Below are positions 32,938 through 43,381 of a stretch of DNA of 64,000 nt, in pieces; positions within the stretch are counted from its first letter, which is position 1; each line of letters starts with the position of its first letter. The translations under genes were made by a program, and so were the position numbers. Origin of the DNA: Microbispora amethystogenes (lineage in GTDB: Bacteria > Actinomycetota > Actinomycetes > Streptosporangiales > Streptosporangiaceae). The stretch is from positions 62,001 through 126,000 of the forward strand of contig NZ_BOOB01000030.1 of the NCBI RefSeq assembly GCF_016863015.1, in the 5' to 3' direction. The notes beneath the pieces are model-generated. The model saw only the letters and a list, made by a program, of their open reading frames with translations. It made no database searches and was not told the DNA's origin.

Positions 32938-33651
32938 CTACTCGTCGCGGTTCAGCGCGATGCCGGACACGCCGGTGCCGTCCACCAGCGGCGACGTCGG
33001 CTCGGCCTCCTCCTGGGCGCCGGTCAGCGACCCCGACAGCCAGCGGTCGAACTCCGGCTCCAGGTCGCCGATCCTGCCCTCCTCGCCGTGCGCGGGCAGC
33101 ACCCTGGTCTCGTGCGGCAGCGTGAAGAGCCGCTCGCCGATGGACGTGAGCTGGTCGGCGAGGGCGGGATACTCCCCGCCGAGCTTGCCCGGCCCGTCCA
33201 TGAGCAGGGTCTTCCCGGTGAAGACCGCCGCGAGGTCCTCGCAGTAGAGCGAGACACCGCCCGTGGTCACGCCGGGGGTGGCGAGCACCTCAAGCTCGAC
33301 GTCGGCGACGGAGAACAGTCCCTCGTCCTCCATCTCGATGTCGGGCCAGGTCTCCTCCCAGGTCTGCCGCCACAGGCGCCTGTCCTTGGCGTGGACGGCG
33401 ATCACCGCCTCGTCCCTGGCCGCCACCTCGATCGCGGCGCCCACGTGGTCGGGCAGCCCGTGGGTGCAGATGACGGCGAGGACCTCGCGGTCGCCGACCT
33501 TCTCCAGGATCTTCTCGGCGTCCCGCGCCGGGTCGATGACGATCACCTCGTCGTCGTCGCCCAGGATCCAGGTGTTGTTCTCGACCTTGTGCTCTTCGCC
33601 CTCGATGTCCACGAGGCCCGAGGTCACCACTCGTTCGATACGCGCTGTCAC
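32938..33651 (-). CDS. Metallo-beta-lactamase-fold protein with degenerate metal site
   Basis: 237 residues with the glyoxalase II-like fold: [71 protein letters not shown] and [16 protein letters not shown]. Active relatives have THxHxDH, TPGHTxG, GDTLF and GHG. Here the second His is Leu, the TPGH His is Val and the bridging Asp of GDTLF is Lys, so three of seven metal ligands are gone. Hydrolase activity is doubtful. It lies between DUF6758 (39 bases upstream) and the nuclease gene (4 bases downstream), an apparent operon. Confidence 0.85.
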   Translation of the reverse strand: MTARIERVVTSGLVDIEGEEHKVENNTWILGDDDEVIVIDPARDAEKILEKVGDREVLAVICTHGLPDHVGAAIEVAARDEAVIAVHAKDRRLWRQTWEETWPDIEMEDEGLFSVADVELEVLATPGVTTGGVSLYCEDLAAVFTGKTLLMDGPGKLGGEYPALADQLTSIGERLFTLPHETRVLPAHGEEGRIGDLEPEFDRWLSGSLTGAQEEAEPTSPLVDGTGVSGIALNRDE

Positions 33652-33690
33652 GGCTCAGAACCTTACTATCCCCGGCGCTTCGGACCTGCT

Positions 33691-34353
33691 TTACCGCACA
33701 TCCCCGTCCGATCTCGGCCCGTCCAATCTCGGCGAGAACGCGCCGAAGGGCGGGTCCACCGCCTGGTCCTGGTCGCGCAGGTCACGCAGCGAGAGATCGG
33801 CCAGCGCGATGAAACAACCGGCCTCGGCCGGCCAGGCGACCGTCCACAGCCAGTTTCCGAGGGCCTCCCCGACGTAGACGGCGCGGTCGTCCGGCACGGC
33901 CGGCCCCGCGCACCACAGCGCCGTCGGGTGGCCACGTACGTCGATCTTCGCGTGCGGCGGGCCGGCGTCGAACCCGGCGCCGGGGTCGGGCCCGGGCAGC
34001 CCGGCGTACGCGGCCCCGAGGCCGATCCCGGGCTCCTCGGCGACGATCAGCATGTCGGCGGGACCATGGGTGATCGACGGGCCGGTCAGGGCGACGACGC
34101 TCGCCCGCGCACCGGTCCGTTCGTCGCCCACCTCGGCGAAGCCGGTCACCAGCCACCCTGTGGGGAGCGGCCAGGGAAGCCACACGGGAACCCGTGCGGC
34201 CTCGCACAGAGCGTCGAGCGCGGCCTGCGAGGGCCGGTGGGGCGGCTGGAAGGGCAGCACGTCGCCGTGGGCGGCGCACCGCCACGAGCTCGACCAGACG
34301 TTCGGTTCATGCAGCGGCCCGAAGCACCGCGGGCAGGTTGGCGCGGTTCTCAC
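33691..34353 (-). CDS. DUF6758 family protein
   Basis: 220 residues. The N-terminus has a zinc-ribbon-like CPRC pair with WRCAAHG, then [57 protein letters not shown], and [21 protein letters not shown] assign DUF6758 from memory of Streptomyces relatives. It is first of a three-gene minus-strand group with the MBL-fold and nuclease genes. Function unknown. Confidence 0.75.
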   Translation of the reverse strand: MRTAPTCPRCFGPLHEPNVWSSSWRCAAHGDVLPFQPPHRPSQAALDALCEAARVPVWLPWPLPTGWLVTGFAEVGDERTGARASVVALTGPSITHGPADMLIVAEEPGIGLGAAYAGLPGPDPGAGFDAGPPHAKIDVRGHPTALWCAGPAVPDDRAVYVGEALGNWLWTVAWPAEAGCFIALADLSLRDLRDQDQAVDPPFGAFSPRLDGPRSDGDVR

Positions 34354-34425
34354 AAATATTCACGGTGCGTCGATGATGTCCATCAGTCAAGAGCCCGCCC
34401 GTTATCTAGTCGTAATCTTGGTGTT

Positions 34426-34851
34426 GTGCGACATCTTGGTCTTGGAAAACGCGTCAGATGCGTCGGGGCGATCGTCGCCGATCCGGACGGGCGGCTTCTG
34501 CTCGTACGGCGGGGCCGCCCGCCCGGCGAGGGGCTGTGGTCACTGCCCGGCGGCAGGGTCGAGCCCGGCGAGACCGACGAGGAGGCGCTGCGCCGCGAAC
34601 TGCGCGAGGAGACCGGCCTCGACGTCGCGGTCGTACGGCTCGCCGGGACCGTGCTGCGGCCCGGCCCCGGCGGCGTGACGTACGAGATCCACGACTACGT
34701 GGCGACGATCCCGGGGACGGCCTCGGGCACGCCGGTCGCCGGGGACGACGCCGCCGACGCCCGCTGGTGGGCGCCGGCCGACCTGCCCGGCCTGCCGTTG
34801 ACCGACGGCCTCGCCGACGCCCTTACCGGATGGGGCATCATCGGTCCGTGA
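34426..34851 (+). CDS. Nudix hydrolase
   Basis: 141 residues with a full Nudix box: [20 protein letters not shown] followed by TGL fits GX5EX7[29 protein letters not shown] precedes it and [16 protein letters not shown] follows, as in MutT/ADP-ribose-type members. The GTG start has no good ribosome-binding site, but TAATCT lies 8-13 bases ahead, so the transcript may be leaderless. Its last 14 bases overlap the convergent propeller gene. Substrate not predictable. Confidence 0.9.
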   Translation: MRHLGLGKRVRCVGAIVADPDGRLLLVRRGRPPGEGLWSLPGGRVEPGETDEEALRRELREETGLDVAVVRLAGTVLRPGPGGVTYEIHDYVATIPGTASGTPVAGDDAADARWWAPADLPGLPLTDGLADALTGWGIIGP

Positions 34852-37800
34852 CCGTGCTGCGCCAGATCGTCAGGTGATCGTCGGCGTAGTCGGTGGATCT
34901 GCCGACGGCCACGACCCGGCTGCCGGAGACGGCCACCGCGCCGAGCCACTGGGAGCCCCGCCCGCCGAGGCCGTCCTGGGTAAGCGTGTGCCGCGACCAG
35001 TCCAGGCCGTCCTCGGAGATCCAGGCGGTGCTGTCCCCCTCGCCGCCCCCGTCGCCGTCCGCGTCGTCGGCGGAGCGGTGCGATCCCACCGCGACCACGC
35101 CCTTCGCGGTCGCGGTCAGGTCGAGGACCGAGGCATCCCCGTCGGCGGGCAGCATGGCGTACTCCCAGTGCTCGCCGTCGTCGGCGGACACCGCGGAGAA
35201 CGGGCGGGGGCCGTCCTCGGTCACGGCGACGCCCACCGCGACGACCCCGGCCTTCGTCGCGACCACGTGGCGCAGCCCGGCGGAGGTGGCGTCCGGCGGC
35301 AGGACCCTGCCGCGCGCGGTCCAGTTGAGCCCGTCGGAGGAGACCCAGACCACCCCTGTCTCACGGTCGGCCGAGCCCGAGCCGCCGACCGCCATGAACC
35401 CGTGGGACGTCGCCGTGACCCCGGACAGGCGCACGCCGACCCCGCCGGCGGGCATGCTGCCGGGCGCCGAACGGGTGATCCGCCTGAGGTCCGGGCTGAA
35501 CCACAGGGCGGCGGTCACCCCCGCCGCGCCGCGGTCCTCGCCGGCGAGGACGTAGCCCTTCTCCCCCGCCGCCACCACGCGGGGCGTGAGCAGGAAGTGG
35601 CCCGCGGGCACCTCGATCGGCGGGCCGGGCCGCCACGACCTGCCGTCCGCCGAGGTGACCAGCAGCGGCCGGGTCACGGCGGGGTCGGTCATCGTGCCGC
35701 CCACGGCGAGCCACCCCTTCGGGCCGTGCGCCACGCCGCTGAGCACCTGGCGTCCGGGGCCGCCGAGCAGGTCGGGGAAGCCGGCGTCCTTCCAGTTCGC
35801 GCCGTTGTTGCCGCTCGTCCAGATGGCGGCGTCGCCGTTGGCCGAGCCCACCGCCACGAACGTGCCGCCGGCCGCGGCGACGTCCGCCGTGTCCCTGGCC
35901 AGCCGGTTGAGCCCGCCGATCTCCTTGAGCGGCACGGCGCGGGCCGCCTCGCCCTTCCCCGCCGTGATCAGCACCGGCAGGTTCTCCACGTCGCCGGGGC
36001 CCCGCTTGTCGCCGCCCGCGACCAGCGTGCCGCCGTCGGTGATGGCGAGGCCCCGCAGCGTGCCGGGGATCTCGCCGAGGTCGGCGCTCTTGGTCCACTG
36101 ACGCCCGTCCCGGCTGGTGTAGACGGCGTACCGCTCCCAGGCCGACTCGGCGACCGCCGCGATCCCCGCAGCCGAGGCGGCGAGGCCGCGTACGCCCGTG
36201 CCCTGCGCGCCGAGCGGCCCGATCGCGCCGCACTGCGTCCAGGCGGCGCCGTCGGGCGAGCAGTACACCCGCACCTCGCCGCCGGCGGACCGCTGGCGGG
36301 TGGGTACGAGCACGAAGCCCTTCTCCGCGGCGGCGAGCGCGCCGGGCTCGGGCCGTACGTCGGAGATGGCCGCGGCCGTACGCAGCCAGGTGCGGCCGCC
36401 GTCGTCGGACCGCAGGATGACCGAGACCGTGTCGCCCGAGCCGGGGTCGGCGAGCGCCACCACCCGGTCGCCGCGCGCCGCCACCGCCCGCATGCCGCGG
36501 ACCTTGTCGGGCGTGCCGATCTGGTCGGTGTCCACCCGCGTCCACCCGGTGCCGTCGGCCGACACCCAGGCCACCGGGCCCGCCGTGCCGTCGCGCAGGG
36601 TCGTCGCGCCCACGGCCAGGAAGCCGGTCGCGGTCCGCGCCACGTCGGTGATCCTGTCCTGGCTCCAGAACGCGGTCAGCCGGGCCGGGTCGACCGCGGT
36701 CCAGGAACGGCCGTCGGAGGAGACCCACATGCCGCGGGCGGCGGGGCCGGCGGGGCCCGGCGCGTCGGTGCCGACCGCGAGCCAGCGGCCGTCTCCGCCC
36801 GCGACCCGGCCCACGGCCGCCGCCGCGGCCTCGTAGCCCGGCGCTCCGGTGACCCGGCCCAGTTGCCAGTGCGCGCCCCCGTCGGCGGAGACGAGGAACA
36901 GCGGGCGCGCGAGCGCCCCGGTCATGTCGCTGCCCGCCGCCACGACGGTCGAGCCCGCCGAGGCGAACGCGTTGAGCACCTGGCTGGAGCCGTTGCCCGG
37001 CAGGCCCGGCGCGGCGAAGGCGGTGTCGCCCGACTGGCCGTCGCCCGCGGCGAGCCGCAGCCCGGTGGTGGCCGGTCCCCGGGACCACTTGACCACCGCC
37101 ACGCCCAGCACCGCCGCCACGATGAGGACCGCCGCGACGACCACCGGTGTGACCAGCCGGGGCAGCCCCCGGACCGGCGAGCCACGGCCCGGCAGCACCC
37201 GCCTGTGGTGGCGCCCTCCGCCTGGTCGCGGCGGCCCGACGGCCACGAGCACGTCGTGCCGCGCCGGGCGGCCTCCCGGCGGGCGGCCGATGCGCTCGAC
37301 CGGCCCGGGCTCGAGTCCGTGCTCGAGTCCGTGCTCTGGTTCGGACTCGGGTCCGGGCTCCGGCTCGACGGGGATCTCCGGGCGCATCCGGATGCCCGGC
37401 TCGGGCCCGTCTGTCCCAGGCCCGTCTGTCCCGGGCTCGTCAAGCTCCGGGTCGTCGCCGTGGCCGTGGCGTGAGGCGGGCTCGGGCGGCGTGTGCGTCC
37501 ACACGTGCGCGCCCCCGGGCGGGGGGCCCACCGGGGGACGCAGCGGGCCGGACGGCGGAGTGTCGATCTCGGGGGCGCCGGGACCGTCGGGGTTCTCGCG
37601 CGGGATCTGCGCCCGGCGCGGCCGGGGCGGGCCCGAGGCGACCAGCTTGTCCGGCCGGTCCACGACGCGCCGCCGCCGGCCTCCTTCCTCCGACGGGCCG
37701 GTCGACCTGGCACCCTCGCCGTGCCAGGGGGTGGAGCCGTCAGTGGGGCCCGTGTCCGCGGCTCCCGGGGCCGCGGCGCCGTACGGGGCCGAGTAGGGCC

Positions 37801-38200
37801 TGCGGCCCGTCCGGGGCGGGTGGCCGCCGGATAAGTGGGGCGGGGCCTCCGCCTCCGGCCGCGGCGCCCAGTCGTGCGCCTCGCCCTGCGACTCCGTCTG
37901 GGGCCCGGGGCGCGGTTCGGGGCGCGGCTCGGGGCGCGGCTCGGCGTCGCCGATCCTTCGGTAGGGCCGGGTGTCCTCGTCGTCCCCGGCCAGCACGTCT
38001 CCGGGTAAGGGCTCCCCGCCTGAGCGCTCCTGGGGTGAGGGCTCCTCGGATGAGGCGTCCTCGGGTATGGGGGCGGCGAAGGGGGGCAGTGCCCACGGGG
38101 AGGGACCCGGCGGCCGGTGATGCAGCTCCGGAGGGGGCGCGGGCGTCTCCTGTTCACCGGGCGTGCGCCGGCGGTCACGTTCGTCGGGGCCCGAGGCCAC
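34838..38200 (-). CDS. Large membrane-anchored beta-propeller protein
   Basis: 1120 residues. About 340 N-terminal residues are disordered and Pro/Glu/Arg/Gly-rich ([14 protein letters not shown]), then one membrane helix ([20 protein letters not shown]), then about 740 extracytoplasmic residues. These hold some fourteen units of the type FLAVG...[13 protein letters not shown], that is, a hydrophobic strand, a variable loop and S-x-DG-x-x-W, as in BNR/sialidase-like propellers. Two propellers are likely. No catalytic residues are evident; a ligand- or polymer-binding sensor is a reasonable guess. GTG start at 38200. It converges on and overlaps the Nudix gene. Confidence 0.8.
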   Translation of the reverse strand: MASGPDERDRRRTPGEQETPAPPPELHHRPPGPSPWALPPFAAPIPEDASSEEPSPQERSGGEPLPGDVLAGDDEDTRPYRRIGDAEPRPEPRPEPRPGPQTESQGEAHDWAPRPEAEAPPHLSGGHPPRTGRRPYSAPYGAAAPGAADTGPTDGSTPWHGEGARSTGPSEEGGRRRRVVDRPDKLVASGPPRPRRAQIPRENPDGPGAPEIDTPPSGPLRPPVGPPPGGAHVWTHTPPEPASRHGHGDDPELDEPGTDGPGTDGPEPGIRMRPEIPVEPEPGPESEPEHGLEHGLEPGPVERIGRPPGGRPARHDVLVAVGPPRPGGGRHHRRVLPGRGSPVRGLPRLVTPVVVAAVLIVAAVLGVAVVKWSRGPATTGLRLAAGDGQSGDTAFAAPGLPGNGSSQVLNAFASAGSTVVAAGSDMTGALARPLFLVSADGGAHWQLGRVTGAPGYEAAAAAVGRVAGGDGRWLAVGTDAPGPAGPAARGMWVSSDGRSWTAVDPARLTAFWSQDRITDVARTATGFLAVGATTLRDGTAGPVAWVSADGTGWTRVDTDQIGTPDKVRGMRAVAARGDRVVALADPGSGDTVSVILRSDDGGRTWLRTAAAISDVRPEPGALAAAEKGFVLVPTRQRSAGGEVRVYCSPDGAAWTQCGAIGPLGAQGTGVRGLAASAAGIAAVAESAWERYAVYTSRDGRQWTKSADLGEIPGTLRGLAITDGGTLVAGGDKRGPGDVENLPVLITAGKGEAARAVPLKEIGGLNRLARDTADVAAAGGTFVAVGSANGDAAIWTSGNNGANWKDAGFPDLLGGPGRQVLSGVAHGPKGWLAVGGTMTDPAVTRPLLVTSADGRSWRPGPPIEVPAGHFLLTPRVVAAGEKGYVLAGEDRGAAGVTAALWFSPDLRRITRSAPGSMPAGGVGVRLSGVTATSHGFMAVGGSGSADRETGVVWVSSDGLNWTARGRVLPPDATSAGLRHVVATKAGVVAVGVAVTEDGPRPFSAVSADDGEHWEYAMLPADGDASVLDLTATAKGVVAVGSHRSADDADGDGGGEGDSTAWISEDGLDWSRHTLTQDGLGGRGSQWLGAVAVSGSRVVAVGRSTDYADDHLTIWRSTVTDR

Positions 38201-38335
38201 GCTCAGTACCTCCTCCCCGGAGAGGTCAATCCGGACCGTTCCACCTCTATTACGGCAAAGCGATCACAGTGATACCCCATCACGAATCCAGAGCAACACG
38301 GGAAAGCCCTGGGGACCATACCTCTCTAGTGAGAT

Positions 38336-39487
38336 TTATCGGGAGAGAGTCTGGATTGCCCACTTTCGGGCGATTATTAGGACACCGAACCCGAAAACCG
38401 CGAACTGGACGGCCGATCCGATCAGAGCCTGCCACGGCACCGCGCCCTGCTCCAGGGCGCCGTTCATTTCGCCGGAGGCGGCCACGAGCCCGAAGGCCAC
38501 GACGTTGTTCGAGACGTGCAGGGCGATCGGCGCCTCCAGCCCGCCGGTGCGGACCGCGAGCCACCCCATGAGCACGCCGAACACGAAGACGTAGACGATC
38601 CCCCAGCCCGTGTATCCGTGCGAGGCGGCGAAGGCCACCGCGCCCAGCAGGATCGCCGGCCACGGGTTGCGGAAGTACGCCCCGAGCCCCTGGATGATCC
38701 AGCCCCGGTAGGCGTACTCCTCGGCCGCCGCCTGGAAGGGCACGAGCAGCACGATGACGATCAGGGCCGGGAGGAACGCCCCCCAGCCCGCCCAGGCGTA
38801 TCCCGGGCCCACGCCGGCCGACAGCAGCATCCCGGCCTCGGCGGCCTGGCCGAGCACGACCGAGACCAGCGCCACCAGCAGGCAGGCCGCCAGCCACCTC
38901 CACCGCAGGCGCAGGGCCACCGAGGAGAGCGACCCGGGCGGCCTCCGCTGGAACGCCCACGCCGCGCCCAGCACCAGAGGGAGCAGCAGGGCGATGACGC
39001 CCAGTTGGAAGCCCAGATCGAGCACGGGATCGGCGAACAGCCGGGCCCCCGACCCCGTCATCGGCACCCCGGACACCAGGGAGACGAGGTAGGCCACCAG
39101 CCCCGCCCCGATGGAGATCACGACGAAGGTCGCCACGATCGCGAGGGTGCCTGCGATGGGCCGCCACCAGCGGTTCAGGACCGTGCGCGCCATCTGGTCG
39201 TACGGCGTGCCCGGAGGCGGAGCGACGTCCCAGCGCGTGCGCGCGGGCGGGCCCCAGGCAGCGCCTCCCCAGGCAGGGCCTCCCCACCCAGCGCTTCCCG
39301 CCACAGGGCCTCCCCACGCAGGGCCTCCCCACGCAGGGCCTCCCCAGGCGGGAGGACCCGAGGCCGGATAGCGGCCAGGGTGCCATCCCGGCGGCGGGCC
39401 GGCCGGCCACGCGGTGCCGCCCGCGTACGGCCCGGGAGCCAGGTAGACCGCGGGAAGCCGGCGCGGATCCGGCTGTGTCTCGCTCAT
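38336..39487 (-). CDS. CPBP-family intramembrane glutamic protease
   Basis: 383 residues. An N-terminal Pro/Trp/Gly tail with WGGPAWGGP repeats (about residues 40-80) precedes seven or eight membrane helices. The CPBP/Rce1 motifs are present: AAAEEYAYRGW (EExxxR), FAASHGYTG and ALHVSNNVVAF (HxxxN). Such proteases process or protect membrane substrates; the target is unknown. The propeller gene follows after 135 bases on the same strand, with ATCACAGTGAT (dyad) in the gap. Confidence 0.88.
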   Translation of the reverse strand: MSETQPDPRRLPAVYLAPGPYAGGTAWPAGPPPGWHPGRYPASGPPAWGGPAWGGPAWGGPVAGSAGWGGPAWGGAAWGPPARTRWDVAPPPGTPYDQMARTVLNRWWRPIAGTLAIVATFVVISIGAGLVAYLVSLVSGVPMTGSGARLFADPVLDLGFQLGVIALLLPLVLGAAWAFQRRPPGSLSSVALRLRWRWLAACLLVALVSVVLGQAAEAGMLLSAGVGPGYAWAGWGAFLPALIVIVLLVPFQAAAEEYAYRGWIIQGLGAYFRNPWPAILLGAVAFAASHGYTGWGIVYVFVFGVLMGWLAVRTGGLEAPIALHVSNNVVAFGLVAASGEMNGALEQGAVPWQALIGSAVQFAVFGFGVLIIARKWAIQTLSR

Positions 39488-39579
39488 ATGTCCATTCTTC
39501 GCGGCCCTCGCACAGCCGACTAAGGCGGGCGGGCCTTCGGGGGGCTTCGGGCAGGCTTCAGACGGGCTTCAGGCGGGCT

Positions 39580-40518
39580 TCAGGCGGGCGGGGTGAAGGC
39601 GCTCGTGCGGGCGAGCCCGGCGGCGCGGCCCCGGGCCGCGACCACCAGCGCCATCTTCCGCGACGCCTCGTCGATCATCTCGTCGCCGAGCATCACCGCG
39701 CCCCGCTTCTCGACCGTCGTGTAGTACTCGTACGCGTCGAGGATCAGTTCGGCGTGGTCGTAGTCCTCCTGGGATGGGGAGAACACCTCGTTGGCCGCCT
39801 CGACCTGCGAGGGGTGCAGCACCCACTTGCCGTCGAAACCCAGCGCCGCCGACCGCCTCGCCGACCGCCGGAAGCCGTCCAGGTCGCGGATCTGGAGGTA
39901 CGGCCCGTCGACCGCCTGCAGGCCGTACGCGCGGGCGGCCATCAGGATGCGCATGAGGATGTAGTGGTAGGCGTCGCCCTCGTCGTATCCGGGGGGCTGC
40001 TCCCCCACGACCAGCGTGCGCATCCCGATGGAGGCCATGAAGTCGGCCGGGCCGAAGACCAGGGTCTCCAGCCGGGGCGACGACCGGGCGATGCCGTCGA
40101 TCTCGACGAGCCCCCGGGCGTCCTCGATCTGGGCCTCCACGCCGATGCCGCCCTCGGGCAGCCCGACGGCCCGTTCGATCTGGCCGAGCAGGGTGTCGAG
40201 CCAGACCACATGCGAGGCGTCCCGGACCTTCGGCAGCATCAGGCAGTCGAGCCTGTCACCGGCTCCCTCGACCACCTCCACGACGTCCCGGTAGGTCCAC
40301 TGGGTGGTGAGGTCGTTGACCCGGACGACGACCGTCTTGCCCGTCCAGTCGCCCTCCCGCAGGGCGGCGACCACGTTGCGGCGCGCCTCCTCCTTCGCGC
40401 CCGGGGCGACGGAGTCCTCCAGGTCGAGGAAGACCTCGTCGGCGCCGAGGCCCTGGGCCTTCTCCAGGAATCGAGGGTTGCTGCCGGGCACCGCCAGGCA
40501 GGAACGTCGCGCGCGCAT
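39580..40518 (-). CDS. CitE-like HpcH/HpaI aldolase (malyl-CoA/citrate lyase family)
   Basis: 312 residues of the HpcH/HpaI superfamily: RSCLAVPGSNPRFLEKAQGL, ADEVFLDLEDSVAPGAKEEA, VVVRVNDLTTQWTYRDVV, LMLPKVRDASHV, IGVEAQIEDARGLVEIDGIA with the metal Glu and VFGPADFMASIG with the metal Asp, then WVLHPSQVEAANEVFSPS. Members cleave or form malyl-CoA, methylmalyl-CoA or citramalyl-CoA. The exact substrate is not decided by sequence. No CoA pathway gene is adjacent. Confidence 0.9.
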   Translation of the reverse strand: MRARRSCLAVPGSNPRFLEKAQGLGADEVFLDLEDSVAPGAKEEARRNVVAALREGDWTGKTVVVRVNDLTTQWTYRDVVEVVEGAGDRLDCLMLPKVRDASHVVWLDTLLGQIERAVGLPEGGIGVEAQIEDARGLVEIDGIARSSPRLETLVFGPADFMASIGMRTLVVGEQPPGYDEGDAYHYILMRILMAARAYGLQAVDGPYLQIRDLDGFRRSARRSAALGFDGKWVLHPSQVEAANEVFSPSQEDYDHAELILDAYEYYTTVEKRGAVMLGDEMIDEASRKMALVVAARGRAAGLARTSAFTPPA

Positions 40519-40609
40519 GGCCCTACGGTAGCGAGACCCGACGGGTGGGCGTCCGCCGCGGCACGGCCGGCGCCCCTGAACCCCCTCACCCGCCTTAGAC
40601 GCGTCCCCC

Positions 40610-41560
40610 TCAGACGCGTACGGTCTGCGGCGCCTCGGGCGCGGGCCGCGCGGCGCCGATCCGCGTGGTCGCCGACTGGGCGTACAACGCGCCGGCGAGC
40701 ACGATCGCGCCCCCGGTGATCTGGGCCGCGCCGAGGTGCTCGCCGAGCAGCACCCAGGCGATCAGCGCCCCGGCGATGACCTCCACCGACGCGACCGTCG
40801 CGCCGACCGCCGCCGACAGGCGCCGTACGGCGGTGACTCCGGTCACGTACGCCACCACGGTGGCCACCGCGATCATCCAGAGACCGGCCACGGCGACCGG
40901 TACGGCGTGCCCGGAGACCTCGGCCGTGCGGGTGAACGCCGCCCAGTCGATGTGCCACGGCCGCGAGAGGGGCAGCAGGACCACCGCCGAGCCGAGCATG
41001 CCCCAGCCGATCAGGCCCAGCGTGTCCACGTCGTCGCCGAACGAATCACTCATCAGGAAATATCCGGCGCAGCAGGCGGCGGCAAGCAGGCCCAGCAGCA
41101 GCCCGAGCGCGTCCAGTCGCAGGCCTTCCCAGACCTGGACGACGATCGCCAGGCCCGCGACCGCGACCAGGGCGCCCAGGTAGGCCGAGCGCGGCAGCCG
41201 GATCCGCCGGACGAACCGCACCCACAGGACCACCAGCACCGGAGAGGTGTACTCCAGCAGCAGCGCGACCCCGACCGGCAGGCGGGTGATGGCCACGAAG
41301 AACAGGCCCTGCACGGCGGCGACCGCGATCACCGAGTACGCCGCGAAGAACGGCAGCCGGTCGCGGGGGATGCGCAGCGCCCGCGGCCTGAAGACGGCGA
41401 GGACCAGCAGCAGGAGCACGCCCGCACCCGCCATGCGGACCCACACGGCCTCCAGCGGCGCGAGCCCGGCCATGCCGAGGATCTTCGCCATCGGTCCGGA
41501 GAACCCGAAGCAGAAGGCCGAGACGCCCGCGATCGCCAGGCTGACCGCCCTCATCGTCAC
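40610..41560 (-). CDS. EamA/DMT-superfamily transporter
   Basis: 316 residues with ten hydrophobic segments in two EamA repeats: VSLAIAGVSAFCFGFSGPM, YSVIAVAAVQGLFFVAI, LLEYTSPVLVVLWVRF, and in the second half LIGWGMLGSAVVLLPLS, VAVAGLWMIAVATVVAYVTG and ASVEVIAGALIAWVLLGEHL. Probably an exporter of small metabolites such as amino acids. The start is a GTG at 41560; an ATG two codons on is equally possible. Confidence 0.9.
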   Translation of the reverse strand: MTMRAVSLAIAGVSAFCFGFSGPMAKILGMAGLAPLEAVWVRMAGAGVLLLLVLAVFRPRALRIPRDRLPFFAAYSVIAVAAVQGLFFVAITRLPVGVALLLEYTSPVLVVLWVRFVRRIRLPRSAYLGALVAVAGLAIVVQVWEGLRLDALGLLLGLLAAACCAGYFLMSDSFGDDVDTLGLIGWGMLGSAVVLLPLSRPWHIDWAAFTRTAEVSGHAVPVAVAGLWMIAVATVVAYVTGVTAVRRLSAAVGATVASVEVIAGALIAWVLLGEHLGAAQITGGAIVLAGALYAQSATTRIGAARPAPEAPQTVRV

Positions 41561-41639
41561 CTGCCCATGTAATCACCAATAAAAGGCTTTGATCCTGTCA
41601 CAACACGGACAGGTCCGCATCCTTGCGTAACCTGGCAGG

Positions 41640-42845
41640 GTGGATCGGATCTTCGTGGCCCGCCTGGCGGGGGTGGCGGTCTTCGACCCGGCCGGCGACC
41701 AGATCGGCCGGATCCGGGACGTCGTCGTCTCGCTGCGGGGGCCGCTGCTCCCCCGGGTCCACGGCTTCGTCGTCGAGGTGCAGCCACGCCGCCGGGTCTT
41801 CCTGCCGGTCACCAGGATCACCTCCATCGAGGCCCGCGCCGTCATCTTCACCGGCAAGCTCAACATGCGCAGGTTCGAGTGCCGGGACACCGAGACGCTG
41901 GCCATCGGCGAGATGCTCGACCGCACCGTCGAGTACCGCGGCGAGCGGGTCACCGTGCAGGACCTCGCCATGGAGCGGACCCGCCCCTCCGACTGGCTGA
42001 TCGCGAAGGTCGCCGTACGGCGGGGGTCGCGGCGCCGGGGCGAGACGCTGATCGTCGGCTGGGAGGACGTCTCCGGCTTCACCGGGGTCCAGAAGGACCA
42101 GGGCGCGGCCAACCTGCTCGCCGTGTTCGAGGCGCTCCGCCCGGCCGACCTGGCGAACATGCTGCACGAGCTGCCCAGCCAGCGGATGGCCGAGGTGGCC
42201 GCCGCGCTGGACGACGACCGCCTCGCCGACGTGTTGGAGGAACTGCCCGAGCGCGACCAGGTGCTCGTGCTGAGCCGGCTGCACCGGGACCGGGCCGCCG
42301 ACGTGCTGGAGGAGATGGGCCCGGACGACGCGGCCGACCTGCTCCAGGAACTGCCCGCGGAACAGGCCGAGGGCCTGCTGCGCCTCATGGTGCCCGAGGA
42401 GGCCGCCCCGGTGCGGCGGCTGCTGAGCTACCGCGAGGACACGGCCGGCGGCATGATGACGACCGAGCCGGTCGTCCTGCCCCCGACCGCGACGGTGGCC
42501 GAGGCCCTCGCGCACATCCGGCAGCAGGAGCAGACGCCGGCCATCGCCGCCCAGGTGTACGTCGCCCGGCCGCCGAGCGAGACGCCCACCGGGCGCTTCC
42601 TGGGGGTGGCGCACTTCCAGCGCCTGCTGCGGGAGCCGCCGTCGACGCTGCTCGGCAGCGTGATAGACATCACCGTGGACCCGATCAGGCCGGAGTTCAC
42701 GGTGGCCGAGGTGGCGGCCTACCTCGCGACGTACAACCTGGTCGCGGTCCCCGTCGTGGACGAGCTGGGGCGCCTGCTCGGCGCCGTGACCGTCGACGAC
42801 GTGCTCGACCACATGCTGCCGGACGACTGGCGGGAACGACCATGA
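41640..42845 (+). CDS. Soluble MgtE N-domain/CBS protein
   Basis: 401 residues. The N-terminal 100 form a beta-rich PRC-barrel-like domain (FDPAGDQIGRIRDVVVSLRG). An MgtE N-terminal superhelix follows (DLANMLHELPSQRMAEVAAA, ADVLEELPERDQVLVLSRL), then a CBS pair (TAGGMMTTEPVVLPPTATVA; DELGRLLGAVTVDDVLDHML). The membrane channel part of MgtE is missing, so it is not a transporter by itself; it may sense Mg2+ or nucleotides for another protein, perhaps the DUF1003 membrane protein next door. The GTG at 41640 starts the frame. Confidence 0.9.
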   Translation: MDRIFVARLAGVAVFDPAGDQIGRIRDVVVSLRGPLLPRVHGFVVEVQPRRRVFLPVTRITSIEARAVIFTGKLNMRRFECRDTETLAIGEMLDRTVEYRGERVTVQDLAMERTRPSDWLIAKVAVRRGSRRRGETLIVGWEDVSGFTGVQKDQGAANLLAVFEALRPADLANMLHELPSQRMAEVAAALDDDRLADVLEELPERDQVLVLSRLHRDRAADVLEEMGPDDAADLLQELPAEQAEGLLRLMVPEEAAPVRRLLSYREDTAGGMMTTEPVVLPPTATVAEALAHIRQQEQTPAIAAQVYVARPPSETPTGRFLGVAHFQRLLREPPSTLLGSVIDITVDPIRPEFTVAEVAAYLATYNLVAVPVVDELGRLLGAVTVDDVLDHMLPDDWRERP

Positions 42846-42869
42846 CGGACCGAACATGACGGAACGACC

Positions 42870-43364
42870 ATGACAGAACGTCTCGACCAGCCGCGCGAGA
42901 TCGGCTACCGCGTGCGGCTCTACTACGACCCCGAGGCGTTCGGCAGGTTCTCCGAACGGTTCGCGCGGTTCCTCGGCACCGCCCGCTTCATCGTCTACAT
43001 GACCGTGTTCGTCGCGGTGTGGCTGCTGTGGAACCTGTTCGCGCCGGTCACGTTCGACCCGTACCCGTTCATCTTCCTCACGCTCATGCTCTCCCTCCAG
43101 GCGTCGTACGCCGCGCCGCTGATCCTGCTGGCGCAGAACCGGCAGGCCGACCGCGACCGCGTCCAGTACGAGCAGGACAAGACGACGGCCGAGCGGAACC
43201 AGGCCGAGATCGAGTACCTCACCCGGGAGATCGCCGCCCTGCGCATGGCGATCGGCGAGGTGGCCACACGCGACTACATCCGGTCGGAGCTCCAGCGCCT
43301 CCAGGAGGAGCTGGGCGGCGAACCGGCGAGATCGTGCGGGGCGGGTTCTGAGGATTCCCGCTGA
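42870..43364 (+). CDS. DUF1003 membrane protein
   Basis: 164 residues with two membrane helices (TARFIVYMTVFVAVWLLWNL; PFIFLTLMLSLQASYAAPLI) and a long polar helix after them (RQADRDRVQYEQDKTTAERN), the DUF1003 layout. It starts 25 bases after the MgtE-like stop, in a small region of repeated CATGACGGA-type sequence where several ATGs occur. The MgtE-like, DUF1003 and Mrp order is common in actinomycetes. Function unknown. Confidence 0.9.
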   Translation: MTERLDQPREIGYRVRLYYDPEAFGRFSERFARFLGTARFIVYMTVFVAVWLLWNLFAPVTFDPYPFIFLTLMLSLQASYAAPLILLAQNRQADRDRVQYEQDKTTAERNQAEIEYLTREIAALRMAIGEVATRDYIRSELQRLQEELGGEPARSCGAGSEDSR

Positions 43365-43381
43365 GTCCATAGCATGGATTC

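Noticed and set aside
41640-42845. Magnesium transporter MgtE
   Set aside because: The N-domain and CBS pair are present but the membrane channel domain is absent.
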